64,000 nt of DNA from Mucilaginibacter phenanthrenivorans (GTDB lineage Bacteria > Bacteroidota > Bacteroidia > Sphingobacteriales > Sphingobacteriaceae). The position numbers and the translations under genes were made by a program. Location of the stretch: NCBI RefSeq assembly GCF_024721155.1, contig NZ_JAHVAP010000023.1, forward strand, positions 21,289-85,288, written 5' to 3'. The notes beneath the pieces are model-generated. The model made no database searches and had not been told where the DNA came from. It saw only the letters and a program-made list of their open reading frames with translations. Positions within the stretch are counted from its first letter, which is position 1. Each line of letters starts with the position of its first letter. Shown piece by piece: positions 1 to 9,225 of this stretch.

Positions 1-1454
1 TCAGGGTCGAGCAGGTTATCTACAAAATAAGCCTCTACGTTCGATGGACTGGTAAACACTATGATCTCCGCACCTGTTTGCTGTACATCGTCTTCCAGTA
101 TGGTTTCATAAACTGTAAGGTCGATGATCTTTGTATCCGGCGATAAGGCCTGCTGAATGCTGCGCATTGAATTTTCGGCAGAGGGGAACACTACGGTTTG
201 GCCTTTTGCCAGTTCTGCAAACTCCGCTGCCACTTCGGCCGAATCGATACCATCGCCGGTGTAGTCAACAAAGAAGCCTTTACGGCGCAGCATATCTTCC
301 GATCCGCTTCCCATTACGCCAAACTTTACTTTTTTAGGCAACAAGGGATCAAGCTGGAAGAAATATTCAACTGCATTTTTACTGCTGAAGAAGATCCAGT
401 CTACATTTTTCAAGATGTAATTATCGAGCTTGGTTATTACAGCTACCGTGCGGATAAGCGAACGCGCCTCCACCTCAATATCGTGTTTCTCCAAAGCCTT
501 GCGGAAATAGCTATTTGCCGATAGCTCCCTTGAGATAAATACCTTCATTGGGAACTTACGGTCGGGGCTAAAAAACAAGGCCACTTTTTGAGCAAGGCCC
601 TCGGTAGTTGGTGCTGTTAAAAATAAGCGGTCGGGGAATTCGTCGCCCTCATCGGCTTTGGAAGTGAATACCTGGTAAACGCCATCTTCCTTGCGGCAAT
701 AACAGCCCAGGGGCAAATGGCAGCCTCCGCCAAATAATTTCAACAGGGTACGTTCAACAGACAGTTCCTCCGCAACGTTTGGATGGTGTAGTGCCTGTAA
801 GGCGTCAAACAGTTCCTTATCATTTTCCCTTATCTGGATAGCCAGAGCGCCCTGCGCGGGTGCAGGCACCAGTTCGGTTGGGGTTAATTCTTCTACGTGA
901 AATTCGCTCAGATCCAAACCAAGGCGGGTAACTCCGGCCTTTGCCAGCATAATGGCATCATAGTTTTCACTGCGTAATTTGCCTACACGGGTGGGGACAT
1001 TGCCTCTCAGATCCTGGATCTCCAGGTCGGGGCGGTAGGCCAGTAACTGTGCCTTGCGCCGATTGGATGAAGTGCCAACAATACCGCCATATTTAACCGA
1101 CAGCTTTTGGTGAACATCAACACAGTCTTTCAATATCAACAGCAGTTCCGAAGGGTCTTCCCGTTCGGAAACTGCTGCTATAATTAGTCCCGGTGGATTT
1201 TCTGTAGGAAGATCCTTGTGCGAATGCACAGCAAGATCTATAGTGCCTGCCAATAACTCCTCTTCCAGCTCTTTGGTGAAAAAGCCTTTGCCTTCCAGCT
1301 TATCAAAGCTGAGGTTCAGGATGCGGTCGCCCTGCGTTTTGATGATCTTTAATTCAACATCAATGTTAAGTGCAGCAAGGCTATCTTTTACAAAGTGTGC
1401 CTGCCAAAGCGCCAGTTCACTGCCGCGGGTTCCTATAATTAGTTTTCTGTCCAA
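1..1454 (-). CDS. hemC-hemD: Hydroxymethylbilane synthase fused to uroporphyrinogen-III synthase (partial, C-terminus outside window)
   Basis: Reads from the minus strand to the left edge without a stop. Residues 1 to about 300 are porphobilinogen deaminase, which joins four porphobilinogens into hydroxymethylbilane: the N-terminus has KLIIGTRGSELALWQ, and the dipyrromethane-cofactor cysteine lies in GGGCHLPLG (about Cys245). From about residue 303 (PMKVFISREL) the same frame continues as uroporphyrinogen-III synthase, which closes the ring (SSKNAVEYFF, VFTSPSNVEAYF). No stop or frameshift separates the domains, so this is a true two-enzyme fusion catalysing consecutive cytosolic steps. There is no ATG; TTG at 1454 gives MDRKLIIGTRG, another TTG lies at 1463, and stop codons precede it at once. 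With hemA about 1.2 kb upstream on the same strand it forms a haem/tetrapyrrole group. The last part of HemD is not visible. Confidence 0.9.
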   Translation of the reverse strand, partial: MDRKLIIGTRGSELALWQAHFVKDSLAALNIDVELKIIKTQGDRILNLSFDKLEGKGFFTKELEEELLAGTIDLAVHSHKDLPTENPPGLIIAAVSEREDPSELLLILKDCVDVHQKLSVKYGGIVGTSSNRRKAQLLAYRPDLEIQDLRGNVPTRVGKLRSENYDAIMLAKAGVTRLGLDLSEFHVEELTPTELVPAPAQGALAIQIRENDKELFDALQALHHPNVAEELSVERTLLKLFGGGCHLPLGCYCRKEDGVYQVFTSKADEGDEFPDRLFLTAPTTEGLAQKVALFFSPDRKFPMKVFISRELSANSYFRKALEKHDIEVEARSLIRTVAVITKLDNYILKNVDWIFFSSKNAVEYFFQLDPLLPKKVKFGVMGSGSEDMLRRKGFFVDYTGDGIDSAEVAAEFAELAKGQTVVFPSAENSMRSIQQALSPDTKIIDLTVYETILEDDVQQTGAEIIVFTSPSNVEAYFVDNLLDP

Positions 1455-1547
1455 AGGGCTCAATTATTAGCAATGGCAAATTTAACTTTTTAAAGGGATG
1501 TTTGAAGGAATAATTAATAGTATGAAAATGAGGTGACGGTGGGATGG

Positions 1548-2381
1548 TTAATTCAAATTGTGTTTTGATTCCCACCGTCCCCGATATACCCGCATTAGCT
1601 TTTCCAAATCATTCTTATTGGTGTCCAGATTATCAATCAATAACCTTTCGCTGCCTCCGGGATAATCATAGGTGAGATAATAATTTGAATTCTTACCAGT
1701 GCTTTCCCACTTTACTTCCTCATTAGCTAGCCGATTCCAGGAATAAAACGAGGTGGAACTGGTTTGGATCCCTTTATCGTTTAACATTATTTGCGGCTTT
1801 TTGTTGGTGTATATCCTATAGTCAATATATAAAAAAGTCAAAGCTGCCAGGCAAAGTACAGCACCTCCTATTTTAGTCTCCGTAGCAATGATAAAATAGA
1901 TTCCCAATCCAAGACAGCCAGATAACAGGATCATCTCCGGAAGACTTTTCTTTTTAGAATAATAAACTCTTGTTTCTACGGGTATTGAATAATCATCAGC
2001 AAAAACATCCTTAACGTTGAATTTAAGTTGGATCAGATTCAGTTTTTCTTTATCGGCAGTTGTTCTTATCTCTGTTTTTTCAAAGATGCTTCCATCCTTC
2101 CAAATCAGTTTTTCTTTAATAGCCCGTTGTTTCAATTCATGTACGTTCCTAACGTTCTCAAACGCCCAGATCCGCCATCTGGTGATCATAAAACTCCAGT
2201 AAACCCATGTAATTATAAAGCCGGTTAAAAAGCCTACAGCAATAGTCCATCCTGGCAACTCCAGATATACCATTAAAAAAAAGCTGGCGATAACTGTAAG
2301 CAATTGTATAGCAGCAATGGGATAGTTTATTGTTTTTTTGCCCCTGGCAAGCGCTTCGTCTACTGTTACTGTTTCGTACAT
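1548..2381 (-). CDS. Unknown membrane protein between hemA and hemC
   Basis: A 277-residue protein I do not recognise. Two hydrophobic hairpins are visible: residues about 18-70 (two membrane spans, around AAIQLLTVIASFFLMVYL and IAVGFLTGFIITWVYWSFM) and about 150-190 (around MILLSGCLGLGIYFII and GAVLCLAALTFLYI). The soluble parts (about 75-145 and 195-277) are mixed alpha/beta, with a strand-rich C-terminus ending YRGRWESK; the topology recalls small membrane proteins with PH-like soluble domains, but I cannot assign one. It is on the same strand as hemA and hemCD and may be co-transcribed, though nothing in it suggests tetrapyrrole binding. The ATG at 2381 is the natural start, directly before a hydrophilic N-terminus. 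Confidence 0.7.
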   Translation of the reverse strand: MYETVTVDEALARGKKTINYPIAAIQLLTVIASFFLMVYLELPGWTIAVGFLTGFIITWVYWSFMITRWRIWAFENVRNVHELKQRAIKEKLIWKDGSIFEKTEIRTTADKEKLNLIQLKFNVKDVFADDYSIPVETRVYYSKKKSLPEMILLSGCLGLGIYFIIATETKIGGAVLCLAALTFLYIDYRIYTNKKPQIMLNDKGIQTSSTSFYSWNRLANEEVKWESTGKNSNYYLTYDYPGGSERLLIDNLDTNKNDLEKLMRVYRGRWESKHNLN

Positions 2382-2436
2382 TTTGTGATAAGATATCAGC
2401 TAATTTATTAAAATTTATAAAAGAACATAAATTGTC

Positions 2437-2547
2437 TGAACCTTGATTCACTTGATTAAGGGATTAAGGGATTTGGGGATGCTTATCAGGTTAGGTTGAT
2501 TCCTGCTTCAATCATGATTATCCTTAAATCCTACAAATCATGGTTCA
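2437..2547. repeat. Word-type imperfect inverted repeat in the spacer before hemA
   Basis: Spacer 2382-2679 has no gene. Inside it TGAACC, TTGATT and GATTAAGGGATT words on the left are answered by AATCATGATTA, CCTTAAATCC and AATCATGGTTCA on the right, so the segment can fold into a long imperfect hairpin. It resembles the other gene-specific spacer repeats in the window. It lies downstream of hemA, so termination or mRNA stabilisation is possible (inference). Confidence 0.45.
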
Positions 2548-2679
2548 AAAACGCGTTAAGGATGGAAGTGGATACCGGCCCGTGATTAAGGCCTGCAGGC
2601 GTATGAACGGACAGCCCGGGCCGCAGGCAACGCCATAATTTGTAATTGACGGATATTAGAAAAGGAGTAAATTCAGCTC

Positions 2680-3906
2680 TTAATTATTATTGATCAATAT
2701 ATCCTTCGCCATGATCATGGGTACGCTGATATATTTCTTCTCCATATAATTGATCACCTTTTCAAGTATTTCGCGGCTTTGCTGGTCCATGCCTTGTACT
2801 TCGTCGGCAAAAACGGTGTTAATGGCCATATTGCGGATCTCCTTTATTTTTTCAGGAACCTGGCGCATGGCAAGCTCTATACGGCGTTGTTTAAGCTCAA
2901 CCATAAACTCCTCAATGTTTTGATTAATAATCGCCTCGGCCTGGGTAAGCTCTTCGTAGCGTTCCTGCAGGTTTTTTTTGGCGACTTCATTCAATGAATG
3001 CACCTCGATAAAATTTACCGGGTATTGGGTAAGCACATCCGGATGTGTATCATTAGGAACAGCCAGGTCGACAATGGTTTTTCGGGTGGTGTCGCCATTT
3101 AATAAACCTGCGTAGATCTCAGGGGTAATAATTGGCTCCGTTGCCGATGTACAGGTAATAATGGCATCAAAGCCCTTATTATAAGTTTTTAATGCTTCCA
3201 GGTTAAATGCTTCGCCGCCAAGATCGGCAGCCAGCTGGGTTGCGTTTGCAACAGTGCGGTTAAAAACGGCAAAGTTGGAGAACTTATGTTTTTGAAGATA
3301 TTTTGAAATATTGCGGTTGGTTTCGCCGGCGCCGATGATCAGGATACGGGCGTTGGTGCAAAGCTTTAAGTCGCGTAGCTTGCGGTAAGCTAATGACACA
3401 ACCGAAATAGGATTTTTTGAAATATTGGTATTGGTGTAAACCTCCTTGGCGGTTTTAACTATGCAGTTCATGAACATGCGCAGTCCGTCGCCGGTAAGGC
3501 CTGCTTCCCTGCAGTTTTCGTAAGCTTTGCGTAATTGCGAAAGGATCTCCTTTTCGCCAACTATCAAACTTTCTAATGAGCAGGAGGTCCGCAGCAAATG
3601 CTCCAGTGCTTCGCGGTCTTCATAAATTAAAGCTGAATCTAAAAAGGTACCGGTGGACACAGGACAAAGGCCCATATCAATGGCATCCATAAACTGGGTG
3701 GCGAATGCCTTATCAACAGCATGGGATGTAAGCATAACAAACTCAACCCGGTTACAGGTGGCAAGGTAAAAGATCTCGTTAATGCCGAATTGTGTTTTTA
3801 CCCTATGCAGCTTATCTGTTAGATTCTCCTGGCAAATCACCAATTTTCCCAACTCCTTCAGCTCAATCTGTTTATGCGTAAAAGCGATTACCTTTAGATA
3901 CTTCAA
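2680..3906 (-). CDS. hemA: Glutamyl-tRNA reductase
   Basis: Reduces glutamyl-tRNA(Glu) to glutamate-1-semialdehyde, the first committed step of the C5 haem pathway. 408 residues, close to family length. The N-terminal catalytic domain carries LATCNRVEF with the nucleophilic cysteine (about Cys51); the NADPH domain has ILIIGAGETNRN and FAVFNRT; the C-terminal helical dimerisation region follows. I place the start at TTG 3906 (LKYLKVIAFTHKQ), where family similarity begins. The frame is open to another TTG at 3963, but those 19 extra residues are not HemA-like, and a promoter-like pair (3930-3937 and 3958-3963) lies across them, so a transcript from it would not contain the upstream TTG. Divergent from the DoxX-like gene. 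Confidence 0.93.
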   Translation of the reverse strand: MKYLKVIAFTHKQIELKELGKLVICQENLTDKLHRVKTQFGINEIFYLATCNRVEFVMLTSHAVDKAFATQFMDAIDMGLCPVSTGTFLDSALIYEDREALEHLLRTSCSLESLIVGEKEILSQLRKAYENCREAGLTGDGLRMFMNCIVKTAKEVYTNTNISKNPISVVSLAYRKLRDLKLCTNARILIIGAGETNRNISKYLQKHKFSNFAVFNRTVANATQLAADLGGEAFNLEALKTYNKGFDAIITCTSATEPIITPEIYAGLLNGDTTRKTIVDLAVPNDTHPDVLTQYPVNFIEVHSLNEVAKKNLQERYEELTQAEAIINQNIEEFMVELKQRRIELAMRQVPEKIKEIRNMAINTVFADEVQGMDQQSREILEKVINYMEKKYISVPMIMAKDILINNN

Positions 3907-3929
3907 AGCTATTTTAAAATTTGACCCGA

Positions 3930-3963
3930 CAAAAATAACAGGATTAATAAGATGCAGTGTCAA
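3930..3963 (-). promoter_or_regulatory. Bacteroidota-type promoter of hemA
   Basis: On the minus strand TTGACA (3963-3958) is followed after 20 bp by TATTTTTG (3937-3930), matching the Bacteroidota -33/-7 pattern (TTTG or TTG, about 19-20 bp, TAnnTTTG). Transcription would start near 3923-3926, some 15-20 bases before the TTG at 3906. Confidence 0.6.
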
Positions 3964-4057
3964 CCCTTTGTCATACAGGTGTATTTAGAATGTTTATAAA
4001 TAACGGGTGTATTTTTAACAATTAAATCGATTTTACCTATAAAAACGTACATAAATC

Positions 4058-4450
4058 ATGAAATTATTAAAAAAAGTGAGCCTCGTCATTTTAGTTATTG
4101 GCTATTTGATAGCGGGCGCCAACCATTTCCGTGCACCGGAGAGTTACTTCCGCATCATTCCGGCATATATTCCGCTGCCAAAACTTATGAATTTATTAGC
4201 TGGTTTTTTTGAAATATTATTTGGTTTGATGATGATATTTAAAACAACCAGATTTTGGGCCGCCTGGGGTATTATTTTAATGCTGATTGCCTTTGTTCCG
4301 GTACATATCGATATGGTTTTGCACGCGCCGTTTCAGCTGGGAAGTTTGTATGTAACACCGCTAATTGCATGGATCAGGCTGGTGGTTTTGCAGCCTTTGC
4401 TGATATTGTGGGCGTGGTGGTATGCGAACAAGGCAACGGCGGGTATTTAA
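4058..4450 (+). CDS. DoxX-like small membrane protein
   Basis: A 130-residue protein with four predicted membrane spans (about 8-25, 45-63, 68-85 and 100-122), little outside the membrane, and the DoxX-type pattern of a first helix followed by a short loop (GYLIAGANHFRAPESYFRIIPAYIPLP). DoxX-like proteins are a broad family; some work with oxidoreductases, but for this member only the fold-level similarity is supported. It is transcribed divergently from hemA across a 95-bp AT-rich gap. The start follows the only upstream ATG before the first helix. Confidence 0.7.
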   Translation: MKLLKKVSLVILVIGYLIAGANHFRAPESYFRIIPAYIPLPKLMNLLAGFFEILFGLMMIFKTTRFWAAWGIILMLIAFVPVHIDMVLHAPFQLGSLYVTPLIAWIRLVVLQPLLILWAWWYANKATAGI

Positions 4451-4548
4451 CAAGTGACCGTTAAAGTTTACCGGAGTTTTTAAGCTATAATTGTGAAAGC
4501 ATTTGTAACAGGCCATTAAGGGAAGATTCCTCTTTAATTACCGGGAAT

Positions 4549-5652
4549 ATGATAAAAGCTGGATTGATTCTATTTATTTCAATAACATTTGCCCCGCAAT
4601 TTTTAATTGCGCAATACACTATTTCGTTAAATAGGTCCAATGTCGTTCATTACAAACATTCTTACCTTATAAATATACCTGATAATCCGCATGTAGAAAG
4701 ATTGTATATAAATGACCAGGAAGGATTAATTCCTGCAGACGCTTACCATCATCCGTGGCATCAGGAATACCCATATAAATTAGATAGAATATTTATATCG
4801 AAACCGGCGTCGGGATACCGCCCGTTTACAAGGAGAAAATCGGCTCATAGTTATAATTTTGACGAGTATAAAATATATATCAATGCCAATATGTTCAGCG
4901 GGATTGATTCATTAAGTGGGATTGACGATAGCTTGTTAACTTATAAACCCTTTCCGAAAACACGCCCCGAAATAAATGAAAAATCTGAGTTGATTTACTA
5001 TTTTGAATTCTCCGGCTCTCCTTGCTGCTATATAGATAATAGGCATTACCATAAAATTCCAATAACAGATTTTATAAAAACGTTCGAGGCAATGCACCAT
5101 GTGAAAATTGGCAAATGGTACCATTATACATACGGAGATGAGGGAGAAACAACTTTATACTTTACACTGTCAGGGTTAACTCCAAAACAAAAAATCCAAT
5201 TTATAGACGAACGACATGTTTCATTGATGCCTGACGAAGACAAAGTCGACCCAATTAATTTCATGGGTATATATCGGCCGGTACGTATTGCGTTAACCTC
5301 ATTAGTACCGCCCTATTACGATGTGGAAAAAAGAAAAAAGGCTGACGAGATGAAAATTTATACCTCTGTTGAAACACCACCGGAATTTCCTGACGGGATT
5401 GAACAATTTAAAGCTCAATTTAAATGCATTACCGTAAGCCAGGGTGAACCGGAACTGGTTGTGGTGTCATTTGTTGTTGAAAAAGACGGTTCTTTAGCTG
5501 ATATTAGGTTGGTGCGCGGTGGTGACGACGGTATTAAAGCTCAAATAGTTGATATCATAAAAGGCAGTAAAAAATGGAAGCCCGGCATTCAGGGGGGGCG
5601 AATCGTAAGAGTGAACTGGGCAGTTGCTATCAAACTTGGAAAAAAATTATGA
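4549..5652 (+). CDS. Exported protein with a C-terminal TonB-like domain
   Basis: 367 residues with a signal peptide (KAGLILFISITFAPQFLIAQ, cleavage around residue 22). The central 250 residues have no similarity I recognise; they are polar and rich in Tyr, His and Pro. The last about 85 residues (from PPEFPDGIEQFKAQF through VVEKDGSLADIRLVRG to WKPGIQGGRIVRVNWAVAIKL) have the pattern of the TonB C-terminal domain as found in many Bacteroidota periplasmic proteins that are not TonB itself, since the N-terminus lacks the TonB proline-rich spacer. The role is unknown. Its TGA overlaps the ATG of the next gene (ATGA), indicating translational coupling. Confidence 0.65.
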   Translation: MIKAGLILFISITFAPQFLIAQYTISLNRSNVVHYKHSYLINIPDNPHVERLYINDQEGLIPADAYHHPWHQEYPYKLDRIFISKPASGYRPFTRRKSAHSYNFDEYKIYINANMFSGIDSLSGIDDSLLTYKPFPKTRPEINEKSELIYYFEFSGSPCCYIDNRHYHKIPITDFIKTFEAMHHVKIGKWYHYTYGDEGETTLYFTLSGLTPKQKIQFIDERHVSLMPDEDKVDPINFMGIYRPVRIALTSLVPPYYDVEKRKKADEMKIYTSVETPPEFPDGIEQFKAQFKCITVSQGEPELVVVSFVVEKDGSLADIRLVRGGDDGIKAQIVDIIKGSKKWKPGIQGGRIVRVNWAVAIKLGKKL

Positions 5653-6479
5653 TCAAAAAACAAAACTTCAACATTCCCGGCGCTAAGGGCCGTGGTATGC
5701 TGATGGACCTAACCTATAGAACATCCCTTAAAAATGCGCCGCTGGTTATTTTCGCCCATGGCTTTAAGGGATTTAAGGACTGGGGTGCGCATAACCTGGT
5801 TGCCAATTACTTCGCCGAGCATGGCTTCCGTTTTTTAAAGTTCAACTTTTCGCATAACGGCACAACGGCTGATCACCCTACTGACTTTGCAGACCTGATT
5901 GCTTTTGCCGATAACACTTTTTCTATCGAGTTAGAGGATCTGAAGGCGGTTATTGATTTCGCCTGCGGCGGATCGGGAATTGCGGCGGCAAGCGGTGTTT
6001 ATTTAATGGGGCACAGCATGGGTGGCGGCATCAGCATTATAAAAGCCGTTGAAGACGGCCGTGTTAAAAAGCTGATCACCATGTCGTCTATATCCGGTTT
6101 CCGGAACTTGTGGCCAAAGGATATTGAGGAGCAATGGCGTTTAACGGGTATCACTTACATGCCAAATAAACGAACCGGGCAAATGATGCCCTTAAAGGTT
6201 GCCCTGCTTGATGATCTTGACAAAAATCCCGCCCGCCTTGATATACTGGCACACGCCGCCAACGTAAAACAGCCCTGGCTAATTGTGCATGGCGACGAGG
6301 ACACCTCCGTTCCATTGGCACATGCCGAAGAACTGAAAGCGGCACAGCCCCATGCCACATTCTCAGTAATAAAGGGCGGCGACCATGTTTTAGGTGCGAC
6401 ACACCCCTTTGTTGAACCGGCCCTGCCTGCGGCCTTGCTCCGGTTTTGTGAGCAGAGTGTAACCTTTTTAAAGAAATAA
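5649..6479 (+). CDS. Alpha/beta-hydrolase
   Basis: 276-residue cytosolic alpha/beta-hydrolase. The oxyanion region is FAHGFKGFKDWG, the nucleophile elbow is GHSMGGG, and the acid and histidine lie in HGDEDTSVP and GGDHVLG, giving a complete Ser-Asp-His triad. It resembles dienelactone-hydrolase/prolyl-oligopeptidase-like serine hydrolases; the substrate cannot be told. The frame is open from 5574, but ATG 5649 overlaps the stop of the preceding gene (ATGA) and begins the family-like sequence, so it is preferred. Coupling to a TonB-C-domain gene is unusual but gives no functional clue. Confidence 0.85.
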   Translation: MIKKQNFNIPGAKGRGMLMDLTYRTSLKNAPLVIFAHGFKGFKDWGAHNLVANYFAEHGFRFLKFNFSHNGTTADHPTDFADLIAFADNTFSIELEDLKAVIDFACGGSGIAAASGVYLMGHSMGGGISIIKAVEDGRVKKLITMSSISGFRNLWPKDIEEQWRLTGITYMPNKRTGQMMPLKVALLDDLDKNPARLDILAHAANVKQPWLIVHGDEDTSVPLAHAEELKAAQPHATFSVIKGGDHVLGATHPFVEPALPAALLRFCEQSVTFLKK

Positions 6480-6636
6480 CACAAAAATCCGGAATCCGCT
6501 TTAAACTTGGCTTCGTTTGTTAAACTTAAACGGGTTGTATTTGTTATGCAGCTAAGCTGAATGTAACAATTCAGCATCAACAATATCTCACTAAAAAGGC
6601 ATATAGTATATTAGTGCTGTAATTTGATAGTTATTT

Positions 6637-7629
6637 ATGAGTTTATCAGGGGCGAAGAAAAAGGGGAGGAAGTTTTTAAACCCAATACCTACCGACGAGG
6701 CTGGATTTGGTAAAATGATCCCCATACTAAAGGAATATTATAATAATAAGGCCGAAAACACCCCCAAACAGCAATTAGGTCCGTTTATAACCGACGTTTC
6801 AGTTTTTGATGCCCCGCCTGAAACCGGTTTAAGGATCACGCTGATAGGGCATTCAAGTTTGTTAATTGAGATTGACGGCAAGCGCATCCTTACCGACCCG
6901 GTGTGGAGCGAACGGGTATCATTTAGCTCATTTATGGGCCCGAAGCGCTTTTTTGAACCGCCAATAGCGCTGGAGGACCTGCCGCCGCTGGATGCCATCA
7001 TCCTCTCGCATGATCATTACGATCACCTGGATAAAAAGACCATTAAATTTTTTGTGGATAAGCAGATCCAGTTTGTGTGTTCGCTTGGTGTTGGGCAGCA
7101 CATTGAGGACTGGGGCATCGAAAGAAATTATATCAACGAGCTCGACTGGGGCGACAGCATCATGATAGGCCACGATATTAATATTACCGCCACGCCATCG
7201 CGCCATTTTAGCGGACGCGGGCTTACCGGTCGTAACGAAACCCTTTGGTCGTCGTTTGTGATAAAGGGGCCGCAGCATAATATATTTTTCGGGGCTGATT
7301 CAGGCTGGTTTCCCGGCTTTAAGGAGATCGGTGATACCTTTGGTCCGTTTGATTTAACCATGCTTGAAATTGGCGCATACGGCCAGTATTGGGCCGACAT
7401 CCACATGGGGCCTGACAATGCGTCCAATGCGCACATCGCCCTAAACGGAAAACTGATGATGCCCATCCATTGGGGAACCTTTAACCTTGCACCACATGCC
7501 TGGTACGAGCCGATCACCAAGCTGTTAAAATATGCCAAAGAAAAGAAGATCGACCTTTTTGTACCCGAGCCCGGTAAACCAACAGAAGTAAAGCCTTTTG
7601 TTTCGGGTTGGTGGGAAAAGTATTTGTAG
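6637..7629 (+). CDS. Metallo-beta-lactamase-fold hydrolase, NAPE-PLD/UlaG-like
   Basis: 330 residues. The metal-binding motif SHDHYDHLD (HxHxDH) is followed by further ligands at PSRHFSGRG, GADSGW and PIHWGTFNL, the arrangement of the N-acyl-phosphatidylethanolamine phospholipase D-like and UlaG-like branch. The N-terminal GHSSLLIEIDGKRILTDPVWSER is typical of the same branch. There is no signal peptide. Family membership is clear; the substrate (a phospholipid, a lactone or another ester) is not. Its stop lies 13 bp from the convergent gene at 7643. Confidence 0.85.
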   Translation: MSLSGAKKKGRKFLNPIPTDEAGFGKMIPILKEYYNNKAENTPKQQLGPFITDVSVFDAPPETGLRITLIGHSSLLIEIDGKRILTDPVWSERVSFSSFMGPKRFFEPPIALEDLPPLDAIILSHDHYDHLDKKTIKFFVDKQIQFVCSLGVGQHIEDWGIERNYINELDWGDSIMIGHDINITATPSRHFSGRGLTGRNETLWSSFVIKGPQHNIFFGADSGWFPGFKEIGDTFGPFDLTMLEIGAYGQYWADIHMGPDNASNAHIALNGKLMMPIHWGTFNLAPHAWYEPITKLLKYAKEKKIDLFVPEPGKPTEVKPFVSGWWEKYL

Positions 7630-7642
7630 GGGAATAAACAAC

Positions 7643-8563
7643 TCACTTGCCTGTCACCGTGAAATCTCCTATTATTGACATAGGGAACACCAGGCCGCCG
7701 GGTGTCTTTTCTGAGTCTTTAATATCGGCAGTGCCTTTAATGGTTTTGCTTGTTTTGGCTTCGTTGATCCAGCAAGTGTTTTTGTCAATTTTAATATCAG
7801 CTACAACTCCACCTGTTATGTTAGTATAACGCATCATCAATCCGTTTATAGGCTTATAGTCCGTATTGCTTTCTGAAATAACGGTGGCGTCGCCATGAAT
7901 AATGTAAACGTTATTTGCGATAGATTTAAGGGTATAAGTAGTTTTCGTAGTAGCAGACATTACTGATTCAATTGAGCTGTAGGCAGTCCATTGGTCACCA
8001 ACACCAGCGGCTTTATAAGGGAACATGGCAAATGCATCCTGGAAATTACCTTTTATTGATTTTTCGCTGAACGACTGCTGCATCTGTGTCTTAAATTGCG
8101 CTAACTGTGCTTCAGTAATCTGCGGCATATTATCTGCCATGTGCGCATATACATTTTCAAAGCCACTGAGGGAAATTACTTTACCATGTTTACTTATTAC
8201 CATTGAAAACGGTCTGTTTAAAATATTAGCCAATAATTTCGACGGTACATTGTCGCCCGTTTTGCCGTTGGAACTCATGTCGATAGTTCTGCCTCCAACA
8301 CTCATATGGATACTCATATCGGTGTAAGACACCTGCAATTCGTAAAGCGAGTCTTTAACGGCAGTAACTTTGTGGGCTACTTTGCAGGAAACAATCATAT
8401 CTATGGTTTGCTTTTGGCCCGGGATGTCCTGGATAACTGAAAGGGTAGCTTCAGTAATTAAATAATAGGTACTATCGGTTTTAAGATTCAGCGCTAAATT
8501 AACTTTTTGAGCAAAGCCGGTAATACTCAATAAAAGGAGTAATAAGGTAAGGGTTTTTTTCAC
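7643..8563 (-). CDS. Exported protein, DUF6263-like
   Basis: 306 residues with a signal peptide (MKKTLTLLLLLLSITGFAQ). The mature part is mostly beta strands, with repeated patterns such as LKTDSTYYLITEATLSV and a region of small hydrophobic residues around NRPFSMVISKHGKVISLSG. This pattern (LKLxxGxxY.., then NRPFxxxxxxxGKVxxxxG) matches what I know of the DUF6263 family of Bacteroidota periplasmic or outer-membrane proteins; no function is established. Convergent with the hydrolase at 6637. Confidence 0.6.
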   Translation of the reverse strand: MKKTLTLLLLLLSITGFAQKVNLALNLKTDSTYYLITEATLSVIQDIPGQKQTIDMIVSCKVAHKVTAVKDSLYELQVSYTDMSIHMSVGGRTIDMSSNGKTGDNVPSKLLANILNRPFSMVISKHGKVISLSGFENVYAHMADNMPQITEAQLAQFKTQMQQSFSEKSIKGNFQDAFAMFPYKAAGVGDQWTAYSSIESVMSATTKTTYTLKSIANNVYIIHGDATVISESNTDYKPINGLMMRYTNITGGVVADIKIDKNTCWINEAKTSKTIKGTADIKDSEKTPGGLVFPMSIIGDFTVTGK

Positions 8564-9225
8564 GTGTTATATTGTTACGCAGGTAAAGATGCAGAAAGTT
8601 TGTATCCGGGCAAAATAAAAGCGGGACAAGATGCAGCTAAACCCAACCCCTCACCACCGCGTCATTGCGAGGCTGGTTGCTTGAAACCTGCTTCGAAGCA
8701 ATCTCTACGCCATCCATGCACGGATGCAAAAAGTGATGTGGTAACCGGTAAGGCGGCTGTAAGTTTCCCATCAGCATAAAGTTTCATTGATTGTCCTTTG
8801 TAGAGGTTGCTTCGTTCCTCGCAATGACGCGCGAAGAGAGGCTCATTCGCACATCAAAAACACGAAGTTTCTTGAGCGCATTAACAATTAACAACACATC
8901 AAAAATTCGCACATTCGCACATCAAAACCCCAATTTCAGGCAGAAATCAGCCCTCTTGCTATGCATGCATAAAAAACGTACCGAATACCGTTTTGAACTT
9001 TGGTCTATTTTGTTAAATATTTTATATCTTTACATGTTTATTAAGCAATCTTTTGTATTGATATAATCGTATAAAGCCAAATTAAATACTAATTGAAAGT
9101 TTTTACTGAATCGCTTGCTATTCCTTGGGGCTATATCTACCTTACAAATATCAAATTGCAATACCAGGGCAAACCTTAACAGTAATAAAAATTTTAGTAC
9201 CAAAAACCGGCAACGGGAATAACGG
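8564..9225. other. 662-bp intergenic region before ilvD
   Basis: No credible gene; the two short plus-strand frames here run through repeats. From left to right it holds the CGTCATTGCGAGG-bounded element (8659-8830), a stretch of GCACAT/TTCGCACATC words (8843-8930) related to the spacer word used around atpC-atpD, and an AT-rich promoter-like zone. At 9025-9032 TATCTTTA resembles a -7 box, with TTTG at 8999-9002, 22 bp away, longer than usual. I see no leader peptide, T-box or other riboswitch. Confidence 0.5.
8659..8830. repeat. CGTCATTGCGAGG-bounded palindromic element, copy 1
   Basis: Perfect 14-bp terminal inverted repeats (GCGTCATTGCGAGG at 8659-8672 and its complement at 8817-8830) enclose a GC-richer core containing GAAGCAATCTC and GAGGTTGCTTCG arms. 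Related termini occur at 23142-23233 and 55099-55191. No transposase is inside, so this is a short non-coding repeat (MITE- or REP-like). Confidence 0.7.

Noticed and set aside
3907..3963. Longer N-terminus of HemA from TTG 3963
   Set aside because: The residues are not HemA-like and the codons coincide with a promoter.
8564..9066. Two short plus-strand open frames before ilvD
   Set aside because: They run through the palindromic element and the GCACAT word stretch, have no family similarity and unusual composition.
9067..9225. Leader peptide or riboswitch before ilvD
   Set aside because: No run of Ile/Val/Leu codons in a short frame and no known riboswitch or T-box pattern seen.
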